Positions 17,444 through 27,269 of a stretch of 44,764 bases of DNA are shown piece after piece. The translations under genes were made by a program, and so were the position numbers. The DNA is taken from positions 2,176,188 to 2,220,951 of the forward strand of contig NC_014722.1 of the NCBI RefSeq assembly GCF_000198775.1, read 5' to 3'. Source of the DNA: Mycetohabitans rhizoxinica HKI 454. GTDB taxonomy: Bacteria > Pseudomonadota > Gammaproteobacteria > Burkholderiales > Burkholderiaceae. Numbering within the stretch: position 1 is the first letter of the stretch; every line of letters begins with the position of its first letter. Below the pieces are notes generated by a model, which worked only from the letters and a program-made list of their open reading frames with translations, was not told the DNA's origin and searched no databases.

Positions 17444-17899
17444 TCAGAAACGCCCGATCACGCCCAGCGCAATGGCCACTATACCGAGCGCGAGGTTGAC
17501 CGCCACTAGCCGGCGCAGGCCCGTGACGACGCGGGCACCGTCCGGCCAGTTTTGCGCTTGGACCGCGCGCTGCAGCCGCGGGTATAACGCGAAGCGGATG
17601 TGGCCAAACAGGAGCATCATGAGTACACCGATCGCGGCCATCGCATGCATCGGCCAGTTCGCCTGCGCGCCGCCCAGCGTCACCAGCATGAATACGCCAG
17701 TGGCCAGAATCACAACAATCGCCACCGCGACTAGTAGGAAGAACCGGCCGAACACCGAATCAAGCAACGGCAGGCGCAATTGCGGCGACACGTCGGACAA
17801 CGCTGGACGCAGGCAAAATTGCACGAACGTCATGCCGCCCACCCATATCACTACCGCGGCGATGTGCAAGAACATCGCCACCTCCAGCACTTTCAACAC
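17444..17899 (-). CDS. CopD-like four-helix membrane protein
   Basis: A 151-residue inner-membrane protein with four hydrophobic segments (about 7-27, 52-72, 83-101 and 128-150). The first, FLHIAAVVIWVGGMTFVQFC, followed by LRPAL, is the pattern of the CopD family, whose larger members act in copper uptake or homeostasis. Short members such as this one are widespread in Burkholderia and functionally undefined. Heme-type His residues (His12, and His84 in WPMHAM) are present. It lies just upstream of parC on the same strand, with about 20 bp between its end region and neighbours, and may share a transcript with parC. Confidence 0.7.
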   Translation of the reverse strand: MLKVLEVAMFLHIAAVVIWVGGMTFVQFCLRPALSDVSPQLRLPLLDSVFGRFFLLVAVAIVVILATGVFMLVTLGGAQANWPMHAMAAIGVLMMLLFGHIRFALYPRLQRAVQAQNWPDGARVVTGLRRLVAVNLALGIVAIALGVIGRF

Positions 17900-17918
17900 G
17901 TTCGTTTCTCCCTAATCG

Positions 17919-20255
17919 TCACGCCGGCTGCCCGGGCAATACCGGGCGCATGCCCGATACCTTGAACTTGACCGCCGGTGCCTTACCACGACGCGCACGT
18001 TTGCCGACGTAGGGCGCGAGCGCATCGCCAACCAGCCTCTGCTGCTGCGGCTTGCCGCCCCGCCCGGCGCCGCTGAGCAACAACCCGGCCTGGCCGATCG
18101 CCAGCGCCTGGAGCAACTGCTCGTTGCCATCCAGGCCAATCAATGTCACGCCACGTCCGCCACTGGACAATGTTTTCATCTCGTCCAGTCCGAATACCAG
18201 CAGGCGTGTCTCATCCTTCGCGCCGAGCGCCAAGCATGCGACCTGCGAGGCATCCGGCCACATGGGCATCGGCGCGAGCGGCTGCGCGCCAGCATCGATC
18301 GTCATAAAAGACTTGCCGGCCTTCACGCGGCTGATCATGTCGCCGATCCGCGCGATGAAACCGAAGCCGTTGCTCGATGCGAGCAGCAACGGCTGTTCCA
18401 GCGGCGCAGCGAAATAGTGCATGAGATGAGTGCCAGCCTCCAACTCGATCAACGACGTGACCGGAACGCCGTCGCCGCGCCCCCCCGGCAGCGCCGCGAC
18501 CGGCACCGAATACACGCGACCATTGCTGCCCCACGCAATCAGCGTATCGGGCGTACGGCACTGGAACGCGGCATACAAGCTGTCGCCAGCCTTGAACGTG
18601 AAGCCTGACGCATCGAGCCCGTGCCCTTTCAGCGTACGGACCCAGCCGCGCTGCGAGACGACGACCGTCACTGGCTCATCGACGACCCGCGCCTCGAACG
18701 TCGCGCGCTTGTCCTGCTGAATCAGCGTGCGGCGCGCATCGCCGAACTGCTTCGCATCGGCTTCGATTTCCTTGATGATCAGCCGCTTCATCGCCACGTC
18801 GCTGCCCAGCAACTGCTCGAGCCGGGCTTTTTCGTCGCGCAGCTCGCCCAGCTCCTTCTCGATCTTGATCTTTTCCAGACGCGCCAATTGGCGCAAACGG
18901 ATTTCGAGAATGTCGTCCGCCTGCCGCTGCGATAACCCAAAGGCCGCGATGAGCGCCGCCTTTGGTTCGTCGGACTCGCGAATGATCCGGATCACTTCGT
19001 CCAGGTTCAAAAAGACGATCATCCGGCCTTCTAGGATATGGATCCGATCCTGCACCTTGGACAGCCTGAACCGTGTTCGCCGCGTCACGGTCGCGAAGCG
19101 GTAGCCGATCCATTCGCGCAGAATCTCGCCCAGCCCCTTTTGCCGCGGCCGGCCATCGGCGCCGATCATCACCAAGTTGATCGGCGCGCTGGATTCCAAA
19201 CTCGTGTACGCGAGCAACGTATTGACGAACTCGGTCGGGTCGATGCGGCTGGACTTCGGCTCAAGCACGAGCCGCACCGGCGAGTCTTTGCCAGACTCGT
19301 CGCGCACCGCGTCGAGCAGCGCGAGCAGGCTTTGCTTGGTCTGCAGTTGCTCCGGCGTCAACGTCTTCTTGCCCAGCTTGACTTTCGGGTTGGTCAACTC
19401 CTCGATTTCCTCTAGCACCTTCTGCGACGACGTGCCGGGCGGCAGCTCCGTGATCACCAGTTGCCACTGCCCGCGCGCCAACTCCTCGATCTTCCAGCGC
19501 GCGCGCACCTTCAGGCTGCCGCGGCCGCTTTCGTATGCCGCGGCAATCTCCGCCGGACTCGAGATGATCTGGCCTCCGCCCGGGAAGTCCGGGCCCGGTA
19601 TCCGCTCCATCAGTGCTGCGTGATCCAGGTTCGGATTGCGGATCAGTTCGATGGCCGCCTGTGCGACCTCACGCAGGTTGTGCGGCGGAACCTCAGTGGC
19701 CATGCCAACCGCAATGCCGGATGCGCCGTTGAGCAGCACGAACGGCAAGCGCACCGGCAACGACTTGGGCTCCTCGAACGAGCCATCGTAGTTCGGAATG
19801 AAGTCAACGGTGCCTTGATCGATCTCGTCGAGCAACAACTGTGCGATCGGCGTGAGCCTCGCTTCGGTATAGCGCATCGCCGCGGCGCCGTCGCCGTCGC
19901 GCGAGCCAAAGTTGCCCTGCCCGTCGATCAGCGGGTAGCGCATCGAGAAATCCTGCGCCAGCCGTACCAGCGCCTCGTACGCGGACGAATCGCCATGCGG
20001 ATGGTATTTGCCGAGCACGTCGCCGACCACGCGCGCCGACTTGACCGGCTTCGCGTCGGCCGCCAGCCCCATTTCGTGCATCGCGTACAGGATGCGACGC
20101 TGCACCGGCTTCTGACCGTCGGTCACCTCGGGCAGCGCACGACTCTTGACCACCGACACCGCATAGTCGAGGTAGGCACGCTCAGCGTAGTCGCCCAGCG
20201 TCAGGTACTCGCCGTCGGACGGCGGCGAAAAATCCAATTCCAGTTCTTCACTCAT
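17919..20255 (-). CDS. parC: DNA topoisomerase IV subunit A (ParC)
   Basis: 778 residues. ParC with ParE decatenates daughter chromosomes in an ATP-dependent way. The catalytic Tyr is Y129 in [10 protein letters not shown], within the conserved block that starts [20 protein letters not shown] (the quinolone-determining region; Ser90 and Glu94-type positions look wild type). The GyrA-like core ends in the coiled coil [20 protein letters not shown]. The C-terminal pinwheel domain is short, with [20 protein letters not shown], as typical of ParC rather than GyrA. It lies 80 bp downstream of parE on the same strand, so both subunits are probably co-transcribed. Confidence 0.96.
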   Translation of the reverse strand: MSEELELDFSPPSDGEYLTLGDYAERAYLDYAVSVVKSRALPEVTDGQKPVQRRILYAMHEMGLAADAKPVKSARVVGDVLGKYHPHGDSSAYEALVRLAQDFSMRYPLIDGQGNFGSRDGDGAAAMRYTEARLTPIAQLLLDEIDQGTVDFIPNYDGSFEEPKSLPVRLPFVLLNGASGIAVGMATEVPPHNLREVAQAAIELIRNPNLDHAALMERIPGPDFPGGGQIISSPAEIAAAYESGRGSLKVRARWKIEELARGQWQLVITELPPGTSSQKVLEEIEELTNPKVKLGKKTLTPEQLQTKQSLLALLDAVRDESGKDSPVRLVLEPKSSRIDPTEFVNTLLAYTSLESSAPINLVMIGADGRPRQKGLGEILREWIGYRFATVTRRTRFRLSKVQDRIHILEGRMIVFLNLDEVIRIIRESDEPKAALIAAFGLSQRQADDILEIRLRQLARLEKIKIEKELGELRDEKARLEQLLGSDVAMKRLIIKEIEADAKQFGDARRTLIQQDKRATFEARVVDEPVTVVVSQRGWVRTLKGHGLDASGFTFKAGDSLYAAFQCRTPDTLIAWGSNGRVYSVPVAALPGGRGDGVPVTSLIELEAGTHLMHYFAAPLEQPLLLASSNGFGFIARIGDMISRVKAGKSFMTIDAGAQPLAPMPMWPDASQVACLALGAKDETRLLVFGLDEMKTLSSGGRGVTLIGLDGNEQLLQALAIGQAGLLLSGAGRGGKPQQQRLVGDALAPYVGKRARRGKAPAVKFKVSGMRPVLPGQPA

Positions 20256-20335
20256 TGGGTGACAGCCTCAAATTCAAGTCCAGCGGACATCGCGCGCAGC
20301 GGCGCCTAGCGGCGTCGCGCGTCGCACCCCATGCG

Positions 20336-22324
20336 TCAGATGTCCGCCTGCGCCTCGTTACCCTTTTCCTCGAGCCACGCGCGGCGGGCAGCGGCTTCTC
20401 CCTTGCCCATCAGCATCGTCATGCGCCCGATGGTCGCATCGAAATCTAGGCCGCCCAGTTGCACGGGCATCAGCCGCCGCGTATCCGGGTTCATCGTCGT
20501 GTCCCACAACTGCTCGGCGTTCATCTCACCCAGTCCCTTGAAGCGCGAAATCGTCCACGCGGACTCGCGCACGCCATCCTTGCGCAACTTGTCCAGTATC
20601 GCCTCGAGCTCGCCTTCGTCCAGCGCATAGAGCTTCTGCGCCGGCTTCTTGCCCCGGGCCGGTGCGTCCACACGAAACAGTGGCGGGCGCGCTACATACA
20701 CGTGGCCGCGTTCGATGAGCTGGGGAAAGTGGCGGAAAAACAGTGTGAGCAGCAGCACCTGGATATGCGAGCCGTCCACGTCTGCATCTGACAGGATGCA
20801 GATTTTGCCGTAACGCAGATTCGACAGATCGATCGCATCGTCACTCGCGTGCGGATCGACGCCGATCGCCACCGCGATATCGTGCACTTCATTGTTTGCG
20901 AACAGCCGGTCGCGCTCCGTCTCCCACGTGTTGAGGACCTTGCCGCGCAGCGGCAGAATCGCCTGAAACTCCTTGTCGCGCCCCATCTTCGCAGAGCCGC
21001 CCGCGGAATCGCCCTCGACCAGGAACAACTCGTTGCGCGCCACGTCAGTCGACTCGCAATCGACCAGCTTGCCGGGCAACACCGCCACGCCGGAACTCTT
21101 GCGCTTCTCGACCTTCTGGCCAGCACGGGTGCGCGCCTGCGCCTGCTTGATCACCAATTCGGCCAGCTTGCGTCCATGCTCGACATGCTGGTTAAGCCAT
21201 AGCTCCAGGCTCGGTCGCACGAATGAAGATACCAGCCGGACCGCGTCCCGGCTGTTGAGCCGCTCCTTAATCTGACCTTGAAATTGCGGATCGAGCACCT
21301 TCGCCGACAGCACGAACGAGACCCGTGCAAACACGTCCTCGGCGAGCAGCTTGACGCCCTTGGGCTGCAAATTATGCAGCTCGACAAAGCTCTTGACCGC
21401 CTGGAATAAGCCGTCGCGCAGCCCGGACTCGTGGGTGCCGCCCGCCGGCGTCGGGATCAGGTTCACATACGACTCGCGCAACAGCGGGCCCTCCTCGGAC
21501 CAGGCGACGACCCACGATGCGCCCTCGCCCTCAGCAAACGTATCATCGGTCGTGCGCGACGACCCGGCGTACCGCTCGCCTTCAAACAGCGGGATCAGCG
21601 TATCGTAGCCGGCTAGTCCCTCGAGCAGATAGCCGCGCAGCCCATCCTTATATTTCCATGACTGTCGCTCGCCGGTTTTCTCGGTGATCAACACCACCTC
21701 GACGCCGGGCAGCAGCACGGCCTTGGAGCGCAACAAACGCTGCAGCTCGGACTGTGGCAGGTTAGCCGAGTCGAAGTATTTTGGGTCAGGCCATGCCGTG
21801 ACCCGGGTGCCGGATTTCTTGTCCACGCGACCATTGGCCGCGCGCACGGTGAGCGCACGCACCACGTCGCCGTGCGAGAAGCCGATGTCGGCTACCTTGC
21901 CGTCCCGCCATACGGTGACATCGAGTCGCTGCGACAAGGCATTGGTCACGGACACGCCCACGCCATGCAAGCCGCCGGAGAACGTATATGCGCCACCGGC
22001 AGCCTTGTCGAACTTGCCGCCCGCATGCAACCGGGTAAAGACGATCTCCACCACCGGCACGCCTTCTTCAGGGTGCAGGCCGAACGGAATACCCCGCCCG
22101 TCATCCTCGACGCTAACCGAGCCATCGGTATGCAGCGTCACGATGATTTGCGTGCCAAATCCGCCCAGTGCTTCGTCCGACGCGTTGTCGATCACTTCCT
22201 GCACGATATGCAGCGGATTCTCCGTGCGCGTGTACATGCCCGGCCGTTGTTTCACCGGCTCGAGCCCCTTGAGCACCTTGATCGACGCTTCACTGTATGC
22301 GGGACCGGATTTCTTTGTAGCCAT
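20336..22324 (-). CDS. parE: DNA topoisomerase IV subunit B (ParE)
   Basis: About 662 residues from the ATG at 22324 (MATKKSGPAYSEASIKVLKG); the frame is open up to 22378, but the shorter form matches the family. GHKL ATPase motifs: VIDNASDEALGGFG, VEDDGRGIPFGLHPEEG and YTFSGGLHGVGVSVTNALS. TOPRIM motifs: FLVEGDSAGGSAKMGRDKEF and ILSDADVDGSHIQVLLLTLF. The C-terminal ends in FKGLGEMNAEQLWDTTMNPD. The length is that of ParE (about 630-660), shorter than GyrB. An exact inverted repeat with DnaA-box-like arms sits 16 bp upstream of this start. Confidence 0.96.
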   Translation of the reverse strand: MATKKSGPAYSEASIKVLKGLEPVKQRPGMYTRTENPLHIVQEVIDNASDEALGGFGTQIIVTLHTDGSVSVEDDGRGIPFGLHPEEGVPVVEIVFTRLHAGGKFDKAAGGAYTFSGGLHGVGVSVTNALSQRLDVTVWRDGKVADIGFSHGDVVRALTVRAANGRVDKKSGTRVTAWPDPKYFDSANLPQSELQRLLRSKAVLLPGVEVVLITEKTGERQSWKYKDGLRGYLLEGLAGYDTLIPLFEGERYAGSSRTTDDTFAEGEGASWVVAWSEEGPLLRESYVNLIPTPAGGTHESGLRDGLFQAVKSFVELHNLQPKGVKLLAEDVFARVSFVLSAKVLDPQFQGQIKERLNSRDAVRLVSSFVRPSLELWLNQHVEHGRKLAELVIKQAQARTRAGQKVEKRKSSGVAVLPGKLVDCESTDVARNELFLVEGDSAGGSAKMGRDKEFQAILPLRGKVLNTWETERDRLFANNEVHDIAVAIGVDPHASDDAIDLSNLRYGKICILSDADVDGSHIQVLLLTLFFRHFPQLIERGHVYVARPPLFRVDAPARGKKPAQKLYALDEGELEAILDKLRKDGVRESAWTISRFKGLGEMNAEQLWDTTMNPDTRRLMPVQLGGLDFDATIGRMTMLMGKGEAAARRAWLEEKGNEAQADI

Positions 22325-22340
22325 GTTCCGATAAATTCCG

Positions 22341-22379
22341 CATTTGTCCACAGTTGCTGTGGACAAATGCGTGGACAAT
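22341..22379. promoter_or_regulatory. 13-bp inverted repeat with DnaA-box-like arms upstream of parE
   Basis: CATTTGTCCACAG (22341-22353) and CTGTGGACAAATG (22357-22369) are perfect inverted copies around a 3-nt loop TTG. Each arm contains TTGTCCACA, one base from the DnaA-box consensus TTATCCACA. A third near-copy, GTGGACAATT (TTGTCCAC on the minus strand), follows at 22371-22380. It lies just before the parE ATG at 22324, and an alternative upstream parE start would be inside it. As RNA it would form a strong hairpin. DnaA-linked control, a repressor site or an attenuator are the options. Confidence 0.6.
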
Positions 22380-22474
22380 TCGTTGAGTTCTTGAAAAAGC
22401 CCTGCCGAAACAACTCGCTCGTCACGATGCCCGCGAATCGTGCGCGCTGCCGGCGGCCGGGGCGGGAACGGGCG

Positions 22475-24448
22475 CTATTTTACCGGCTTGCGCTTGGCCT
22501 CCAGCATCTCCCAGCGCTCGAGCGCGGCCAGCAGTTCGTCGTCGATCGCCGCATAGCGCTCGGTGAGCCGCGTGCCTTCGGCCGGATCCGTCACAAAGAT
22601 CGACCCGTCTTCCAGCTGCGCACTGATGGACTGCTGCTCCGCCTCGAGTTGTGCAATCCGCTGCGGCAACGCATCCAACTCGCGCTGCTCGTTGAACGTC
22701 AGCTTGACGCTGCGCTTCTCGTTGCGCCCCGAGGCGGCGCTGGGGGCGTCATGCAATACACCAGCGCCGCTCGGTGCGGCCGGGATGTCCGCGGCGGCTT
22801 TCGCCGGCGACGCAGCACCGGCCTGCGCCAACGCATCGGCACGCGCCTTCTGCGTCTGCCAGTCCGAGAAACCGCCGACGTACTCGCGCCACTGACCGTT
22901 TCCTTCCGCCGCGATCACCGACGTCACAACGTTGTCTAGGAACGTGCGATCGTGGCTCACGAGCAGCACCGTGCCGTCATAGTCGGTCAACAGCTCCTCG
23001 AGCAGCTCGAGCGTCGGAATGTCCAGGTCGTTGGTCGGCTCATCCAATACCAGCACATTCGCGGGCCGCGCGAACAATCGCGCCAGCAACAGCCGGTTGC
23101 GCTCGCCGCCGGATAAGGACTTGACTGGCGAGCGGGCGCGTTCCGGCGAAAACAGGAAGTCGCCCAGGTAGCTCATCACATGCTTGCGGGCGCCGTTGAT
23201 CTCCACCCAGTCACTGCCCGGACTGATCGTGTCCGCGAGGCTGCGTTCAGGGTCTAGTTGCGCACGCATCTGATCGAAGTAGGCAACCTGCAAATTCGTG
23301 CCGGTGCGCACCCGGCCTTCGTCCGGTGCAATCTCGCCGAGCATGAGCTTGAGCAGCGTGGTCTTGCCCGCGCCGTTCGGGCCGACGAAGCCAATTTTGT
23401 CGCCACGCATCACAGTGGTCGAAAAACCCGCGACGACCATCCGCCCGCCGTAGCGCTTGGTCACGTCGGTAAGCTCGGCGACGATCTTGCCCGACTTGTC
23501 GGCCTGGCTCACGTCAAGGCGCACATTGCCCTGCACGTTGCGCCGCTGCGCGCGCTCGTTGCGCATCTGCACGAGGCGTGCAATGCGCCCGACGCTGCGC
23601 GTGCGACGCGCCTCGACGCCCTTGCGGATCCAGATTTCCTCCTGGGCGAGCAACTTGTCGAACTTCGCGCTCTCGACCGCCTCCACTTCGAGCTGCTGCG
23701 CCTTGCGGGTCTGATAGGCCGAGAAGTTGCCCGGATATGACAACAGGCGCCCGCGATCGAGTTCGACGATGCGGGTCGCGACGCGATCGAGGAACGCGCG
23801 ATCGTGCGTGATGAACAACACGCTGCCGCGCAGCGACAACAATAACGCCTCGAGCCAGCGTATCGAATCAAAATCGAGATGGTTGGTCGGCTCGTCCAGC
23901 AGTAGCACATCGGGCTGCGTCACTAGCGCGCGTGCCAGCGCAACGCGTTTAAGTAGGCCGCCAGAGAGCTGATCCACCTGCGCATCGCCCTTCAGGCCCA
24001 ATTGGGCAAGCGTAGTCGCTACCCGGGTGCGCCATGCCCATCCGTCATGCATGTCCAGCGCACCCTGTAGCGCATTCATGCGTGCCAGCAACGCGTCATG
24101 CGACGGGCCTTCGGATGTATCGGCCAGCTCGTGCGCCACGCGGTCGTACTCGTCGAGCAGCGCACGGGTGTGCTCCAGCCCTGCCGCCACCGCATCGAAC
24201 ACGCGCATGCCGGCGTCGAAGACCGGCTCTTGCGGCACGTAGACAGTCGTGAGCGCCTGCGTGCGGGTAACCAAGCCGTCGTCGGGCTTGGCCAGGCCGG
24301 CGACGATCTTCAGCAACGATGACTTGCCTGCACCGTTGCGGCCGATCAGGCCCACCCGCTCGCCCGGTTCGATCGAGAAGTCCGCGTGGTCGAGCAACGC
24401 GACATGGCCGAACGCGAGTTGCGCGCCGGTGATGGAAAACAGCGACAT
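22475..24448 (-). CDS. uup: ABC-F ATPase Uup
   Basis: 657 residues from the ATG at 24448 (MSLFSITGAQLAFGHVALLD). It is a soluble protein with two ABC domains and no membrane part. Domain 1 has GRNGAGKSS (Walker A), LSGGLLKRVALARAL (signature) and LLLDEPTNHLD. Domain 2 has GPNGAGKTT, LSGGERNRLLLARLF and VLDEPTNDLD. The interdomain ABC-F linker is Arg-rich (GVEARRTRSVGRIARLVQMR). The C-terminal region LTFNEQRELDALPQRIAQLE is the coiled-coil domain typical of Uup, which binds DNA or the ribosome. Uup affects transposon excision and ribosome function. Preceded by a 10-nt AAAGGA-type spacer on the minus strand. Confidence 0.93.
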   Translation of the reverse strand: MSLFSITGAQLAFGHVALLDHADFSIEPGERVGLIGRNGAGKSSLLKIVAGLAKPDDGLVTRTQALTTVYVPQEPVFDAGMRVFDAVAAGLEHTRALLDEYDRVAHELADTSEGPSHDALLARMNALQGALDMHDGWAWRTRVATTLAQLGLKGDAQVDQLSGGLLKRVALARALVTQPDVLLLDEPTNHLDFDSIRWLEALLLSLRGSVLFITHDRAFLDRVATRIVELDRGRLLSYPGNFSAYQTRKAQQLEVEAVESAKFDKLLAQEEIWIRKGVEARRTRSVGRIARLVQMRNERAQRRNVQGNVRLDVSQADKSGKIVAELTDVTKRYGGRMVVAGFSTTVMRGDKIGFVGPNGAGKTTLLKLMLGEIAPDEGRVRTGTNLQVAYFDQMRAQLDPERSLADTISPGSDWVEINGARKHVMSYLGDFLFSPERARSPVKSLSGGERNRLLLARLFARPANVLVLDEPTNDLDIPTLELLEELLTDYDGTVLLVSHDRTFLDNVVTSVIAAEGNGQWREYVGGFSDWQTQKARADALAQAGAASPAKAAADIPAAPSGAGVLHDAPSAASGRNEKRSVKLTFNEQRELDALPQRIAQLEAEQQSISAQLEDGSIFVTDPAEGTRLTERYAAIDDELLAALERWEMLEAKRKPVK

Positions 24449-24596
24449 CGGTTCAGGGAAAGGACAGAAAACACCCATTGTACCGGCCGGACGCGAGCCA
24501 CCGCGCGTGGACCCGTATCGGGCGGTTGGCCGATGCAGGCCACACCAGGCCTTACGGTAAAATAGCGGCTTTGCGAGTGGGCCGGAAAGGCCGAAG

Positions 24597-24788
24597 GTGG
24601 CAGTCGTGTCTGACGTGATCGAATACAAGAGTTGGGTTTGCCTGATTTGCGGGTGGATCTACAACGAGGCAGACGGTCTGCCGGACGAAGGCATTGCTCC
24701 CGGCACGCGTTTTGCCGACATCCCGGCGCACTGGCGCTGCCCACTGTGCGACGTCAGCAAGGCCGACTTCGCCGTGGTGGAATTCTGA
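24597..24788 (+). CDS. Rubredoxin
   Basis: A 60-63-residue iron protein with both Cys pairs of the Fe(SCys)4 site: VCLICGWIYNEADG (CxxC) and HWRCPLCDVSKADF (CxxC). The spacing is that of standard rubredoxins. It transfers single electrons, usually to alkane hydroxylases or oxygen-reducing partners; the partner here is unknown. The start may be GTG 24597 (ribosome site GGAAAGG at 24582-24588) or GTG 24606 (GAAGG just upstream); the second gives the more usual short N-terminus. A TAAAAT at 24558-24563 is a plausible -10 box. It is divergent from uup. Confidence 0.93.
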   Translation: MAVVSDVIEYKSWVCLICGWIYNEADGLPDEGIAPGTRFADIPAHWRCPLCDVSKADFAVVEF

Positions 24789-24943
24789 GCGCCGCGCCGA
24801 TGCGACCCGGCGGTGGCGCTCGTGGTATCCTTACGGACCCCGCGATCCCGACGACGCCTGGCAGCAGGCAGCACGGCCATGCTGCCGATATGCGGCTGCG
24901 CACAACAGGCCATCGGATCGCGTGGCGCCGATGATGGCGCCTT

Positions 24944-25018
24944 CTCGCCGTAGCACAATGGATAGTGCACGCGCCTCCTAAGCGTGAGATTCAGGTTCGA
25001 TTCCTGACGGCGGGACCA
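24944..25018 (+). tRNA. tRNA-Arg (anticodon CCU)
   Basis: A full cloverleaf of 75 nt including an encoded CCA. Acceptor CTCGCCG pairs with CGGCGGG (one G-T). D stem GCAC/GTGC. Anticodon stem CGCGC/GCGTG around loop CTCCTAA, anticodon CCT in DNA. T stem TCAGG/CCTGA with TTCGATT loop. It reads the rare AGG arginine codon. Confidence 0.95.
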
Positions 25019-25159
25019 TATTGCCTGACGGCGCGCATTGAATTGTCACGAAGCTGTGGTATGGGCAGCCGCGCACTGGGTCAGGCAATGGTCGGCGTAC
25101 GGGTCGTCGCGGCAAGATCCATTAATATTGCCGGTTTCGCCGTTACCTTCCCCATCGTC

Positions 25160-27100
25160 ATGACCGTGCATCGCGAACCGCTCAGTGTGATCATCATCAC
25201 GCTCAATGAGGCCCACGACATCGAAGCATGTTTGGCGTCCGTGCACGGCCTGGCCGATGAGATCGTCGTGGTCGACGCCGGCAGCACCGATGCGACGGTG
25301 CCGATCTGCGAGCGCTTCGGCGCACGCGTCGTCACAACAGATTGGCCAGGGTTCGGCCCTCAGAAGAATCGGGCACTCGCGCTCGCCACCCGGCCGTGGG
25401 TGCTGTCGCTGGATGCCGACGAGCGCGTGACCCCGCAGCTGAGAAAATCGATCGAAGCGGTACTGGCCGGGCGCGGCCCATCCGGCTGTACGGGATATGC
25501 GATGTCCCGCCGCTCACAATTCTGCGGCCGCTGGGTCAATCACTCGGGTTGGTCGCCGGATTGGGTGGTCCGGTTGTTCCGCCGCGAAGCAGTCAGATTC
25601 TCGGACGATGCCGTGCACGAGCGGCCCATCGTCGAAGGCCCCACCGGGCGCCTCGACGGCCAGTTGCTGCACTACAGCTATCGCTCTGGCGAAGAGGTAG
25701 CGGACAAGACACTGGCCTATGCTCGCGCCGGCGCCCGGATGCTGCGTGCGCGCGCGCGCCGCATCAGCGCATTGGCCCCCCTCGCGCACGGCGGCTTTGC
25801 TTTCGTGCGCACGTTCATGTTGCGAGCTGGATTTCTCGACGGGCTGACGGGCTTAGGCATCGCGCGGATGAATGCGAGAGCGACGTTCCTGAAGTACCAC
25901 TATGCGCGGCGCGCAGACCCATCGGCGTTCAGCGACAGCGGCACTAGTAGCACTAGTAGCACTAGTAGCACTAGTAGCACTAGTAGCACTAGTAGCACTA
26001 GTAGCACTAGTGACACTGGCGGCACCTGGCAGGGGCTGCGCATCGGATTGTCATGCCAGGCGTTGCGCCACGCCGGCGGCTTCGAGCGCTACGCGCGCGA
26101 CATCATTGGCGCAATGGTAGCGCGGGACGTCCGCCCCATCGTCTTCGCCCGCAAATTCGATAAAACGCTGCCCGAGTACCGACTCGTCGACGCGCAAACC
26201 ATCCGAGTCAAGTGGCTGCCGCGTGCGCTGCGCGACGTGGCGTTCTCCTGGCGGCTGCGTGCGCGCCGTACACGCAGCCAAGCGGACATCGTGATTGCAT
26301 GCAATCGAGTCGACTCAGCCGACATCGTCGTATGCGGCGGCACGCATCCGGGCGCATTGCACCATGGTCGCAACAAGCCAAAGTGGAACGACGGCTGGCA
26401 AACCGCGCTGGAGCGCCGCACCTATCACAACGCGGGCGTGGTCGTCGCCCACTCCAGGATGATGGCGCAAGAAATCCAGCAGTATTTCGGCATCGCGCCG
26501 GACAAGATCCGTGTCATCTATCCCCCGGTGCGCAGCGACTGCTTCGCGCCGATGGCGCCGGCACAGCGCGATGCGATGCGGGCGCGGCTCGGCATCCCCG
26601 ACGGATACGCCGCGTTTGTGTTCGTGGCCAACACCGGCAAGGGCTTCGAGCTGCTGCGTGCGTACTTCGAGGCGAGCACCGAGCCGGTCTGCCTGTTGGT
26701 TGCGGGCCGCCCGGTCGCCAGCCCATCACCGCGGATCCGCTCGCTCGGCTATCGCAAGGACATGCAATGCGTGTTCGGCGCGGCCGACTTCACGATCGTG
26801 CCTGCGCCCTATGAACCGTTCGGACTAATAGGCATCGAATCGATACTGTGCGGCACGCCGGTGCTCACCGCCGGTAACGTGGGCTGCGCCGAAGTCATCC
26901 GCGACGACGCGCAATGGCGCTTCTCGCACCTGGACGCGGACAGTTTTGCTATGGCGGTCGAACAGGCGCTCACGCGCTGGCGCGCCGGCACCGCGCGGCT
27001 CACCCGGCCTAGCGAGCACCTGCTGTACGACTACGACGTGGCGTCCCACACCGCGCACTTGCTGGCACTGGCCTCAGAACTCGCCGGCCGCCGCGCGTAG
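25160..27100 (+). CDS. Two-domain glycosyltransferase (GT2-GT4 fusion)
   Basis: 646 residues from the ATG at 25160; the frame is open from inside the tRNA, but that part is not coding. Residues 7-250 are a GT2, GT-A-fold domain like LPS-core beta-glucosyltransferases (WaaE/KdtX type): LSVIIITLNEAHDIEACLAS, VVDAGSTDAT, and the DxD motif DAD at 85-87. Residues 262-285 are a Ser/Thr repeat linker. From about 290 a second, GT4, GT-B-fold domain follows: GLRIGLSCQALRHAGGFERY, a middle loop VVAHSRMMAQEIQQYFGIAP, and the nucleotide-sugar-binding EX7E motif in EPFGLIGIE (552-560). Both active sites look intact. In relatives these activities usually come from separate genes of lipopolysaccharide assembly, so the join is unusual. 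The acceptor sugar cannot be told. Confidence 0.85.
   Translation: MTVHREPLSVIIITLNEAHDIEACLASVHGLADEIVVVDAGSTDATVPICERFGARVVTTDWPGFGPQKNRALALATRPWVLSLDADERVTPQLRKSIEAVLAGRGPSGCTGYAMSRRSQFCGRWVNHSGWSPDWVVRLFRREAVRFSDDAVHERPIVEGPTGRLDGQLLHYSYRSGEEVADKTLAYARAGARMLRARARRISALAPLAHGGFAFVRTFMLRAGFLDGLTGLGIARMNARATFLKYHYARRADPSAFSDSGTSSTSSTSSTSSTSSTSSTSSTSDTGGTWQGLRIGLSCQALRHAGGFERYARDIIGAMVARDVRPIVFARKFDKTLPEYRLVDAQTIRVKWLPRALRDVAFSWRLRARRTRSQADIVIACNRVDSADIVVCGGTHPGALHHGRNKPKWNDGWQTALERRTYHNAGVVVAHSRMMAQEIQQYFGIAPDKIRVIYPPVRSDCFAPMAPAQRDAMRARLGIPDGYAAFVFVANTGKGFELLRAYFEASTEPVCLLVAGRPVASPSPRIRSLGYRKDMQCVFGAADFTIVPAPYEPFGLIGIESILCGTPVLTAGNVGCAEVIRDDAQWRFSHLDADSFAMAVEQALTRWRAGTARLTRPSEHLLYDYDVASHTAHLLALASELAGRRA
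25943..26014 (+). repeat. Nine-base microsatellite, (ACTAGTAGC)7 plus a variant unit
   Basis: Seven perfect tandem copies of ACTAGTAGC run from 25943 to 26005, then ACTAGTGAC. Each copy adds Thr-Ser-Ser to the linker between the two glycosyltransferase domains. Because the unit is nine bases, copy-number change keeps the frame and only changes linker length. The flanking sequence is ordinary GC-rich coding DNA, so this low-GC block is recently expanded. Confidence 0.95.
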
Positions 27101-27269
27101 CGCTGCATCTCATCGCCCCGCGCGCGGCGCCCGCCCCCTGTGGCGTCACGCGTGATGCTACACTCGCTCGTCTGGCGCGAACGCGGCGACACGCGCGTCG
27201 CACGGCAATGCCATGCGGCCGCCGTCACGTCGCGGCACCGCGCGCCGTCAACCTACCGGAGCAACGTCC

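Noticed and set aside
19461..20309. Long plus-strand open frame opposite parC
   Set aside because: Antisense to a clear parC, Arg-rich, no ribosome site or family features.
24965..25159. 5' extension of the glycosyltransferase frame into tRNA-Arg
   Set aside because: The tRNA folds perfectly there, and the family N-terminus starts at the ATG at 25160.
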